From Echinarachnius parma (lineage: Eukaryota; Echinodermata; Echinoidea; Clypeasteroida; Echinarachniidae): DNA of 64,000 nt. Position numbers and translations under genes: made by a program. Of this stretch, positions 44,274 through 54,600 are shown one piece after another; within the stretch, counting starts at the first letter, position 1; each line of letters starts with the position of its first letter. Under the pieces are notes generated by a model. That model had not been told where the DNA came from and searched no databases. It saw only the letters and a program-made list of their open reading frames with translations. The stretch lies in contig JBAMJV010002081.1 in assembly GCA_037951105.1 (NCBI GenBank), positions 62,001 through 126,000 of the forward strand, given 5' to 3'.

Positions 44274-45628
44274 TATGTACTTGCAACAGCTCAAACTAAA
44301 CTAGAACAAAACTATTTGATTAGAGACTGCAGGAAAAAATCAGTCGCTTCTTTCTGCTCATCGCCAGGAGTGCGCTCTTATAGAATGTTGTGATACCCCT
44401 GTCACATATAGCTACGCTCTCGCGCCGCTCCTAATCCCCATAATCCCCATTCATAAATTTGGCAGTGGGAGGCGAAGCATTGTCCGAACGATGATTAAAT
44501 GACGAATGAATGGGAGGATTATCGCACATAGGTGAAAGGATATCCTCTCATGCATGGACATACAATGGCTCCCTAAACAAAAGAGCAGAACGCCAAAGAC
44601 TCACGACCGCTTTCGACATGTCCAAAATGTCTTTTGCCGACCTAGTCTTTTGTTCAGCGAGCTATTGTCTGTGCATTCATGGAAGGATATCTATTGACAC
44701 ATGTGAGATAATCTTCCCATTCAGATCCTCATTGGACAAAAGATATTTTGCAGATACATTCCAGTGATTGTGATCAGCTATTGTCTAGATCGTGGTTAGA
44801 GCGTGGCTCTAGTCTGACGGCACACTTACTTTGTGACTGTTAGTTACTGCGTATGGTAATTTATTTCAGTCATAATATTAAAGGACCCCTCCAGAACGAG
44901 GTGGACTTGTCTGTCTATGCATTAACAGATCGATAAACCGTTTCAGGGCCTTTATTTTAATTTACTTTACTCTATACTGTCGGCCTTTTAGGCATTAAAG
45001 GGTACCACCACCCAAATCTAATATTGTTATTATAGAAAGGTAACATCTTTAGTATTCCATTCCATCAACAGGTTCACAAAAATAGGTTTTCAGAAAAAAT
45101 ATATAATTGGAAAACGCATCACCATTCTAAAGCATGCGTTCATGCGGTCTGAATTGAGTAGACTACTGCGTGTGCAACAAGCGAATCGCCCGGGATTATA
45201 TTGCCTACAAACGTACGCGTGAATAGCATTGGTGCACTCGCAAACCAGGAACCAGGAAATAGTAGTGGTTCCGTAAGTGGTGGAAATTAATTGCTTTGTT
45301 TATGAATTACACAATCCTTTGTAAAATGTTGGGTACTATTTGATATCACAAAACGGTACCAAACATATAGTAATGTGTTTTTATTTGCCCGGTGGTCCCC
45401 TTTAACCATGTATCTCTATTTGTTGTGGCGTGAGTCATACCCCCTGTGTATAGTGACCACTTAGTTTTGTAAAAATAAAATTATATAAACGTAACATTGA
45501 AAATATACATTTAATTTATAATCGATTAAGAACCAACGATCGATAGAGCTTTGCTATAAATGTGAAACCAAAATCATACAATGTCGTGTAAACTACCATT
45601 GTTTTCACATGTTAATTCACTGCAATTA

Positions 45629-45768
45629 AAGCCCGGCGCAGACAGAGCCGACTCGACCCGATCCGACTGGTTTTCAGTAAGGCTAGAGTCTTGAGGCAAC
45701 GCATACCGAGTTAATCATGCTGAAAACCAGTCGGATCGGGTCGAGTCGGCTCTGTCTGCGCCGGGCTT
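45629..45768. mobile_element. AAGCCCGGCGCAGAC MITE, family 5, complete hairpin
   Basis: 140 bases with arms of about 50 (AAGCCCGGCGCAGACAGAGC, then CGACTCGACCCGATCCGACT), flanked by TA. Fragments of the family lie at 23045-23090 and, diverged, at 53395-53480. Confidence 0.92.
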
Positions 45769-46140
45769 TACTCGACACATTATTGGAAAACAAGTATGGT
45801 TGTAAGTAATAACCATATCACCTATCCCATGGGATATTACTTACTAGAACATGTGGGTAATTGCAAGTTATTTTTGAATAACTTTATTTATGCATGGTGC
45901 ATTATATAACTTATTCATCACGTTGCAATACACGCTAATCCCATCTTCGACACCATTTGTCAATAGTATTACTTTTTCCCGGGGTGGAGAGCAGACCAGT
46001 TAGGAAGGAGAAGTTAACTTCGAATTCTAATGACTCGCTCTGTATCAACACTCCTATATTATTCGAACCAAAAACATTACGGCAGGGTGATTAATTTAGA
46101 ATCTGAACGATTCTACTATCTTGATCTTCATTTTGAACAC

Positions 46141-46374
46141 TACTAAAAAAAAGTTAAGGACCACTTGATATTTTGTGTATACTTTTTGTATGAGATATTT
46201 TACTCCTGCATGTCCTCAAACACATTGTAATCATAATGTATCTTGCATCATTTGTTTTATTCCAATGAGAACACCATCTAGACAAACAAAAAATGAAAGA
46301 ACTAGACCTCACTCACTGCTTGGAGAAAACAAATACAAGTTAAGAAAAAAGTGGTCCTTAACTTTTTTTTAGTA
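46141..46374. mobile_element. MITE with TACTAAAAAAAAGTTAAGG ends
   Basis: Ends TACTAAAAAAAAGTTAAGGA and CCTTAACTTTTTTTTAGTA, 234 bases, no coding capacity. Absent from the related copy-1 segment. Confidence 0.88.
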
Positions 46375-46489
46375 GTATATTTGAAACAGCTCCAACGGAT
46401 TGGAGACGGCAGGAAAAACTCAGTCGCCTTTTCTGCTCAACGCTAGAAGTGCGCTATGGAATGCTGTACTTTGTAGTGTCTGTTATGCT

Positions 46490-46689
46490 GGGGTCCGCTC
46501 GCTAGTCATATAAGGACCGCTAGTCATAATGACCGCTATTCATAACGTGTAACTTCCTATACCTTATGCCATTATGAATAGTGACCCCCTTTTCATTTTA
46601 TGAATAGCGGTCCTTCACGTATAGGAAGGTACACGTTATGCATAGCGGTCCTTATGACTAGCGGTCCTTATGACTAGCGAGGTTACCCC
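46490..46689. mobile_element. Hairpin element with repeated CTAGTCATAAGGACCG
   Basis: Arms GGGGTCCGCTCGCTAGTCAT and its mirror, with inner repeats of GACCGCTA[GT]TCATAA. About 200 bases. Confidence 0.85.
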
Positions 46690-47213
46690 GTTATGCTAGT
46701 GACTGCGTATTGTAATTTGTTTAAGGTGGATGGGTGGATCTATATCATTGTAAAGCTTTTTTTCCCCCACTTGACATGCATGACGTCTTACAAGCAGTGT
46801 TGAAGGCTTGAAGCTAGTCCGAAAAATCAGCCAATGTTTCGAGGGTTCTTTGAGTCTTTGACGATTTGTTTTTCTCGCCCGTTCTATAGTATGACGTCAT
46901 AATCTTAAAGGACCTCCTTTACGAGATGGATTTGTCTGTCTATGTTGAAGCATACCTTTGGCAGTATTTTTGTGGGCAACCAACTTAAACACACTTTAAA
47001 TGTTTGTCTTTGTTTGGGGCACTCAATTTTGATACAGGGCCAGCAAAATTGGATACATCTAATTTTTTACTTCAACTGAGCCACACCATAATTTCTCTGA
47101 TCACTTTTGGTGGCCACTATAGGCAGGTTAGCTGCTATAGACATGTGACCGCTAAGACTGGTTTGACTGTACACATTTTTTTGCACTAATATTCCTCTAT
47201 CCGTCTTCATTCT

Positions 47214-47614
47214 TTAAAGGGATCTAGTAACTTTGTTGACATGTGCAAAAAGTGATGAATGGTTGATGCAATGTATAAGGTACCTCAATGTATATTGTTG
47301 TTATCTCATATGCCCACAGGGTATTGTGTGAAAATTTCAAGTCAAATGGACATTGCATGGCCAAGTAATGAGCAAAAATGCAAAGTGATAGTCACTAACT
47401 CACTGCACTCACTTTGTACACAGTAAGAAAAACTCTACCAGAGTTTTTCTTATCTGAATACTTCGATCGTACATATCTTTGTAACGAAAGGGAAATTTGA
47501 AAAACCGAAACCTGTCCCATGATTTTATTGGTAATACGAATACAAGGTATGAGGGAACCGCTAGAATTAAAATTTTATTTTGAGGATTTGGACAATGTTA
47601 CTCAGTCCCTTTAA
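47214..47614. mobile_element. TTAAAGGG element, family 4, full copy
   Basis: 401 bases, ends TTAAAGGGATCTAGTAAC and GTTACTCAGTCCCTTTAA. The middle has a stem GAAAAACTCTACCAGAGTTTTTC. Confidence 0.88.
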
Positions 47615-48978
47615 TAGCTGTTCCCATTCAAACATCTACTCACACTCACACATAATTCTTTTACAGTAGAGCCTCATCATAAAGAGAGATGATATAACAA
47701 AATCCTCTTATAAGAAAGGTAATTTTGCTGGTCCCACCCTGTACACTCTCTTCTTGTCCCCGATATAACGAGATACCAGTATAACAAGGTAACATGCATG
47801 GTCCCAAAGTCGACCTCATTATAACGAGGTTCCACTGTACAGCAAAAATAAGACGTGCGCACACTCAGTGTTGTAGAGGGTTAGGGTTAACTAACATTTA
47901 TTTTGTATCAAGTGACAACATAAATGCAGTTCTTTTTCAGTGTTAAGACGGCATTTCATATATAATTTTTTAGTAAAACCCTACAATTCCTTTAATTAAT
48001 AGTGCATGAGATAACCAGTTGGGGAGATTCAATTCTGTTGTAAAGTCAGGTCTCACATGTGCATTATTCTGAAATCACTACGACTGTCCGAGATAAACTA
48101 TATCATCTGTGAGATACTGCAAATACTTTTTTGTAAATGGACAGATGATCTTGCACAGAGTTGCAATTTGTGTTTGATAATCGCAAAATTGTTATCTTTT
48201 TTTTTGGGTCCAGTGCCCATGTTTGTTTGGAATATTCATGTAATGTATATAACCATGACTGTTGATCATAATTACGTACACCCGTTTGTTATAAGGTAAA
48301 TTTATAATTTGCATAATTATTTGTTGCTGTGAAGCCTGTGTGTAGATAATCGTAACTGCATCCTGAGCACCTTGCAAAAGATCTGTAGCACTCTGTGACT
48401 GCCTGCAGTATGGTATCGCAGTGATTTTATCATCACATTCGAGACTGGCTTCATAATCATGTTTTCATCACAGACTGAAATATCTCAAGCCTATTCCTTA
48501 ACAGATTAATACACCCTATATTATGTCATTGGAATATAGAAAATTGTACAATGGGCTACTTACATTAACACAGGTGAAAGCATATATTATACATTTTATA
48601 AAATTGTATAGATTGCAGGTTACCATAATTACTTCTTACAGCCTCAACCCTATATAATGCTAAAGAGTGATGTCACAACACTTCGATGCCATGGGTTATG
48701 GTCTTAAACATGTCAGGCAAGCTAGCAATTATTGACCGAGCGGTTGTCAAGAAGTCAATCGTCCAGCTCCAACCCACAACCAAAGGCCCGAATCAAAAGA
48801 CAAGTTGTTTAGATTTTTAGAACCATTAATATAACAAAGGACAGCGACGTCATCACTTCTTCTGTACTCTTACTAATTTATGTATTTTGTAGGTGTGTAC
48901 TGCAATTCTGCTTTGAAAGAGGTAGAGTGATGAAAATGAGCACTAGAATATAGTATCATAAACAAATAGAAAGTGCCC

Positions 48979-49262
48979 AGAGAGCCAAGTAGATGCAGTC
49001 AATTGGGTGGGTGTTGGGGGGGGGGGGGGGGGAGGGAGGGGGCAGAGGGCAGATAGGGGGCAGGCAAGACAGACAGAGAGGCAGAGGTGTGTGAAAAGGT
49101 GAGGGGGTAACCAGAGCCCAGTAGATGCAGTCAATGTGAGGGGGGGGGGGGGGGGGATGGGGTGGAAGGAGGGCAGATAGAGGGCAGATAGGGGGAAGGC
49201 AAGACAGACATAGAGAAGCAGAAGTGTGTGAAATGGGGAGGGGTAATCAAAGTACAGATGCA
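48979..49262. repeat. Tandem duplication of about 140 bp with poly-G runs
   Basis: AGTAGATGCAGTCAAT, a G-run, GGGCAGATAG, GCAAGACAGACA and GTGTGTGAAA appear in the same order twice, with a third start at 49254. Confidence 0.88.
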
Positions 49263-50089
49263 GTCAATTGACCAATACACTTAGTATTACAGTGTTATGT
49301 TTTTATATATACTAACCTCAAAATTACATTAGAATAAATGAAGATATCCAATTAGTTTGAAATACCCCATACATTACGCCAATTATTTTACAGTATGTGA
49401 CATTGCTATATATTGCAACTACTTCATACAGACCCTATCATACCATTAGTAGCATTATTATGGTTATGGACATGTTACATCTACATATGTTACATATACA
49501 TCTTATTTAAACAAAATAAAAGTGCATTTTCATCATATCATCTTCACGTTTCACATTATACTCTTGAATGCTTGATCTTTTTTTAGATGTTCACAAAGCC
49601 AAGAAGTTTTAGAATTGAAAATTAAAAATTCTCATGATTGCTGTTTATTATTTTTGTTGCGGTTAATCTTCAGGATACTCAATAAACTAGAAATGGCTGG
49701 AACATTTACACGAGCTGAAAGTGACATTAACAAAATTTGTATATGTTACCATTCTCGCCAAAGGAATCATGGTCTTTAAATGGGATGATATACAACCAAC
49801 CAATAAAACATTCAAATATTACATTTTGTAACGAGCTATAAAAATGATGAGTTAAGTTGATATTGATTCAAACAAGCACTATATAATCAAAATTTAGTAT
49901 CATTATGATAACTGTATACATGCAACAAATCAAATGCATTTACAATAACCATTTCAACAAGGATTAAGATAATATATGTTAATTAATTAATCACAATTGT
50001 TCACACCCTTTAATGGAAATAATGAAACACAGAAAGCACTATTCAAACATTATCAAAATATTAATACTACCAAGAATGATATATAACAT

Positions 50090-50345
50090 AATTGTATAGC
50101 GCCACAGACCCCCACAATTACCCCGTGCAATTTCTCAACTCCCTGGGGAGCATACCAACCATGGGCAACCTTATTTTTCACCAGACAATGAACCAATTTA
50201 ATTTATACACCTGGGTGGAGAGCAGCAATGTGGATGAAATGCCTTGCTGAAGGGCAAAAGACGCCGGTTGTAGTGGGGACTTGAACCCGCAACCCTTGCT
50301 TTGAAAGACAAGAGCCCAATCCACTAGACCACAACACTCCCACAT
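50090..50345 (-). repeat. tRNA-derived SINE, same body family, reverse
   Basis: Minus strand: tRNA head with GTGGTCTAGTGGATTGGG and B box GGGTTCAAGTCCC, then CCCTTCAGCAAGGCATTTCA and ACCCAGGTGTATAAAT as in the 13.5 kb copy, and an end GGCGCTATACAATTA. The tRNA head differs from the other copy while the body is shared. Confidence 0.85.
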
Positions 50346-50346
50346 A

Positions 50347-50725
50347 ATTACAATAATATAAGTACATGTACTTGCGCGCTAAGGGGCCTTGCAAAGTTAT
50401 TCCAAACATCCGAATAAGATTTGGATAGAGCTCACCCCACCCACCCACCCCCCTATCCAAACTTTTTGTTTTTTTGGAAATCCATCTCCGACATGGACAG
50501 AAAACTCAAATCATATGACTTTTTAAAAGTCATTATATGATTTGAGACGAGTAAAGTGCAGTTTTTTACACTAAATCTGGGTGGGGTTTTCCAATTTATT
50601 TTTAAAAATCCAAAATGGCACTGGACCCACCCACCCACTTCCAAATCTTATTTTGACGGTTGGAATTTTTTAAACTTTGCCCCTAAATGGAAATGATAAT
50701 ATAAGTACATGTACTTGCGCGCTAA
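50347..50725. repeat. Foldback between 29-bp direct repeats
   Basis: ATAATATAAGTACATGTACT + TGCGCGCTAA occurs at 50347-50376 and 50696-50725. Between them lies an inverted repeat (GGCCTTGCAAAGTTATTCCA near 50384; mirrored up to 50686) with a central hairpin (CAAATCATATGACT / AGTCATTATATGATTTG). Confidence 0.8.
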
Positions 50726-51420
50726 ATGGAAATGATGATGGAATATAGAGAGCTATACTAGACAAAGTATTATTTAACTCATAGAATCTGCAAACATCCA
50801 ACAATATTTACATTCAACTTCATATCGCAATAATAGGACATGTATGTGATTACGCATGCTTAAACAACATATACCAGGTTATAAAGTTTACTATATATTT
50901 ACATGCCCTAATGTCTCAGAGCCACTCATGAGTCATCGAACACATGATCTTTCTTCTTGTGCAAGAATTCATCAAATCTTATTCCTTTAGTAAAAAAAAA
51001 AAAATATTACACAATATCTGTCAGAAAAATGTAAGAAAAAAAAGACGTTCATCTTGTCCCTGCATGATTTGAATATAAAAATGTTTTAATATCTTATTCT
51101 TTACTTTAAAAAAAAAAACATTAACATTCATTCCAGACCTGCTCGATGTGAATTCAGAAATTATCTAAATCTAGAGTAAATGACTTTCAAATATATATAA
51201 ATCTTCATTCTTTATAACTGTACACTTGCGTAAGTTTCTTTACAAAACTTGTGATTTTTATCATTCTTTTTTTTTCCAGCTGTATTTTACATCACATGCA
51301 TTTCTTCCTTACAATTTATACAATATTTTTGTTTTAATTTCTTGTATCCAGATTCGGCAGAACTTGCATTTGATTTAAAATCTAAAATTAGTTTAATCGT
51401 TCATAATTAATTTCAAGCTA

Positions 51421-51426
51421 TTTATT
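51421..51426 (-). terminator. Polyadenylation signal candidate for the ITM2-like gene
   Basis: AATAAA on the minus strand about 104 bases after the stop of exon 6. The region is AT-rich, so this is only a candidate; similar hexamers occur further on. Confidence 0.35.
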
Positions 51427-51529
51427 TTCAGTTATCTTGTGATGAGACTCTTACATCATTTGCATATTTTCCATTACAATACTGAAAATTGTGTCTGGTC
51501 GCTTACTTTTTGGGTTGTTTTTTTATGAT

Positions 51530-51639
51530 TCATATTTCTCTTATTTCCAAATCGATGTGCACTCTCTTCTTTCCGTTGAAGAAGATGAAGGATCGCTGGG
51601 GAACAAACTGGTTGTCCGCACTCCTCTTCACAATCGAGC
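51530..51639 (-). CDS. ITM2-like exon 6, intact copy (cleavage site and peptide)
   Basis: The acceptor is TTTTTACCAG. It completes a Gly codon and reads GSIVKRSADNQFVPQ, then RSFIFFNGKK and a basic-acidic end at a TGA. The IVKR-S site lines up with IQKR-E in ITM2B. The predicted released peptide has 30 residues, an aromatic core and no Cys. Confidence 0.82.
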
Positions 51640-54600
51640 CTGGTAAAAATATCAAAATGAAACAAGAAAAAGGTTTTTAAAAATGCATGAATAATGCTAA
51701 ATCTATAACATGTAAGAGGGCTTTAGAGTTTTATTGGTACAAGCCGATGAGACACATTTCTTTCCGCTGAAGAAGACGGAGGATCACTTGGGGAAAACTG
51801 ATTGTCCGCACTCCTCTTCACAATCGAGCCTGGTTAATGAAAATTTAAATGAAACAAAGAAATAGGTAAAAATACATGAATTATGCAATATCTATAACAT
51901 GTAAGAGGGCTTTAGAGTTTTATGTGTGCAAGCTGATGTGACACATTTCATTCCGCTGAAGAAGACTTGACGATCGCTGAGGGACAAACTACCTGTCCAC
52001 ATTTCTCTCCACGATCGAGCCACGTAAAAACATTAAAATGAAACAAGAAATACGTAAAAAATACATGAATCCTGTTGCATCAGCAGAATGAAACAGCCAG
52101 GCTATCCCTTGAGCCTTTCTTTCTTGCGATGGCAGGTTGCAAACAGTGTGTAAATCTGTGGTTCACAGTCCACTCTGTGGAGAGCATTCCTTTCATGACA
52201 ATGGACCCTCATTCAAGTAAAAAGATAAGGGACCCGTTGCAGAGAGATACAAATTGTAAGTCAGTGCACATTTCAACCAATCAGATTTGCCCATTTAGAA
52301 CACATGATCTGACTTAGAATTAATTGTAACTTACAATCAATTGTATCTCTTTCTGCAATGGGGCCATTGACACAAACACACACATAAAACACAAATTAAA
52401 GGGACTACAATGTCTAGATGGCCTAATTTTCACAATTCGGCTCTCTATATGTGATTTTTCCCGAAGAAAAAGAATTTGGCAGTCATTTCTCATGAAATCA
52501 ATCAATTTTGGGGTAATTGGTAAATATCTAATTGTCCTGGGAATGCCCCTTTTAAATCGCCAAAATGTGACGTCATCTAAAGAACGGACTAATGAACTAA
52601 AGTCTGTAGATGACGCGTCATGACGTAAGCCAATGTATTGTCAATCACACGTCGATCACGCCGCCGATTCCGGACCCTAAATGTGGGTGGGGCGTAAACT
52701 GGCTGCTAAGTGAGATTTGGCATCAGAAAACTAGTCTTAAATCACTACTGTTTTTATTTTCATGGATTTTTTTTCGGCAGACCTATGTTTCAAGTCATCA
52801 ACTATGGAATAAGTGTCAAAGTACGTTGTATTCTTTAGGTCCTTTAAGTTCAAAGAGTTACCTCGGCTGGTTTCCACGACCTCGGAAGCCTGGAGCCAGA
52901 AGGTGGAACGCTGGAAGCAGTGGTCCCTGACAGAGGTGGCCATGAGGGTCACATCTATAGCCGGACCTTGAACCTCCATCCTTGCATACACAGTGTCCAG
53001 TTGGGTCAGGTGGTCACCATTCTGAGGGTTGGGAAAAGCAAACAAACAGATTAATAATAGAAACAGCCAATTGAGTCATGATTAAAACATGCATTAAGCA
53101 GTGGTCCCTGACAGAGGTGGTCATGAGAGGTCACATCTACAGCAGGCCCTTGCACCTCCATCCTTGCATACACAGTGTCTAGCTGGGTCAGGTTGTCACC
53201 ATTCTGAGGGTTGGGGGGGAAACAGAGCAATAAATAATTAATACAAACAAATCAAACAGTGATTAAACCATGCATAAATCAGTGGTCCCTGACGGAGGTG
53301 GCAATGAGGGTCACATCTACAGCAGGCCCTTGAATCACTATCCTTGCATACACAGTGTCTAGCTGAGACAAGTGGTCTCCATTCTGAAGGTTGGGACCAA
53401 CTCAACCCGATCCGGCTGGTTTTCAAGCAGATCGGGTCAGTGTGCGCTGCCTCACAACTCGGATTTTGCCCGTCGGAAGTCAGTTAGGTCCGATCCAACG
53501 TGTTAACTTGGCCTACATGTAGATATGATATGGCAACTTTTCCAACTACCTTAAACCGGGGTGACTTTGGCCCCTTTTTTAGACAAATGTATTTTTATCA
53601 AGCCTAACTTTTTAGAACAAATTTCTTAGTGTTTCAAAAATATTCTCATAGGGTAATGTACAGAATTAGAAATTAGTGAGACTTGATGAAGATACATCCT
53701 TCTCAAAAAGTGGCCAAAGTCACCCCGGCGGTCAAAGTCACCCCGGTTTACGGTACACTGCTTTTTACCTTGTAGCCTTTCATGAACTCCAGCACATTGC
53801 GAGGGCTCTCGAACAGGGAGTTGTTGTGCTTGAGCAGGAAGCAGTTTTCATCCACGTTGTCACGGAATGCAGTCAGTTGCTGAACGAGAAAGGAGAGAAA
53901 TAAGACGAGTAACACATTAAATTCACTAAAAGAAAAATGTACATTTTAATTGGATAACACTAATCAAGCCAGGTTATTTTGGCTATGCTATAGGCTATAG
54001 CTGAGGGATGGGGGGCTGATTCCTGTGACTTTGTAATGGCATACCGGATCATAGCAAATGTAGTCTATAAAGATCTGTTTTTCTTCCTCCCCCCCCCCCC
54101 CTCCCCTCCCCCTGTATTCATTGCTTAAAAATTGTACTGCCATATTAACATTAAACAATCATACTAAATACAGCAAAATCATACTACTTGGCAGCTCTTT
54201 TTTGTTAAATTTATACATTTTTTATTCAGCATTTCTATAAAAAAAAAGGTGACTTACGATCCTGAAGTCAGACATGACGGTGATGTGGTGCTGGTTGCTA
54301 AACTCTGGACAACCAACAGTCAACGATAGATTCTTTCGATTGTTTTCAATACATTTTTTATTCAGCATAATTTATAAAAACAAAGGTGACTTACGATCCT
54401 GAAGTCAGACATGACGGTGATGTGGTGCTGGTTGCTGAACTCTGGGACATCGATCATCTCAATATCCTGCTCCTCCTCAACAGTGATGGTCTCTGGGTAG
54501 GTCTGGTTGGAGTCGGCCTCCGGTCCGTACATCACCTGACAGAACATGGCTGGCTGGCTGCGGAACTCCTGATAATAGAGAATACAAAAACAAATCAATG

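Larger units (their letters stand above)
42990..44870. repeat. Large dispersed repeat segment, copy 1
   Basis: Shares with 45515-46490, in order: TAATCGATTAAGAA, CAACGATCGATAGAGC, CTCGACACATTATT, GAAGTTTACTTCGATTTCC and CGACTCGCTC, TTTACTATCTTGAT, ACAGCTC, GGAGACTGCAGGAAAAA, AGTGCGCT. Interrupted by the element at 43497-44273. Shorter relatives lie at 19870-20245, 41370-41600 and 42540-42720. Confidence 0.8.
45515..46490. repeat. Large dispersed repeat segment, copy 2
   Basis: Collinear with 42990-44870 but carries different insertions: a 140-bp hairpin MITE at 45629-45768 and another MITE at 46141-46374. Confidence 0.8.
46690..51420. other. Intergenic, downstream of the ITM2-like gene
   Basis: Besides listed elements, 47660-47835 is a dispersed repeat with GATATAACGAGATACC and CATTATAACGAGGTTCC. 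47105-47180 and 57900-57975 share GGCAGGTTRGCTG and a CACTGTAC-type end with the 17.5 kb minisatellite. No ORF with protein character. Confidence 0.55.

Noticed and set aside
43540..44304. Overlapping ORFs rich in QRW and NVGPT on both strands
   Set aside because: By-products of the CCAACGTTGG palindrome, which reads alike on both strands.
52737..52861. Read-through extension of ITM2-like exon 5
   Set aside because: The added 40 residues look non-coding, a good donor precedes them, and splicing to exon 6 gives the family's expected cleavage site.
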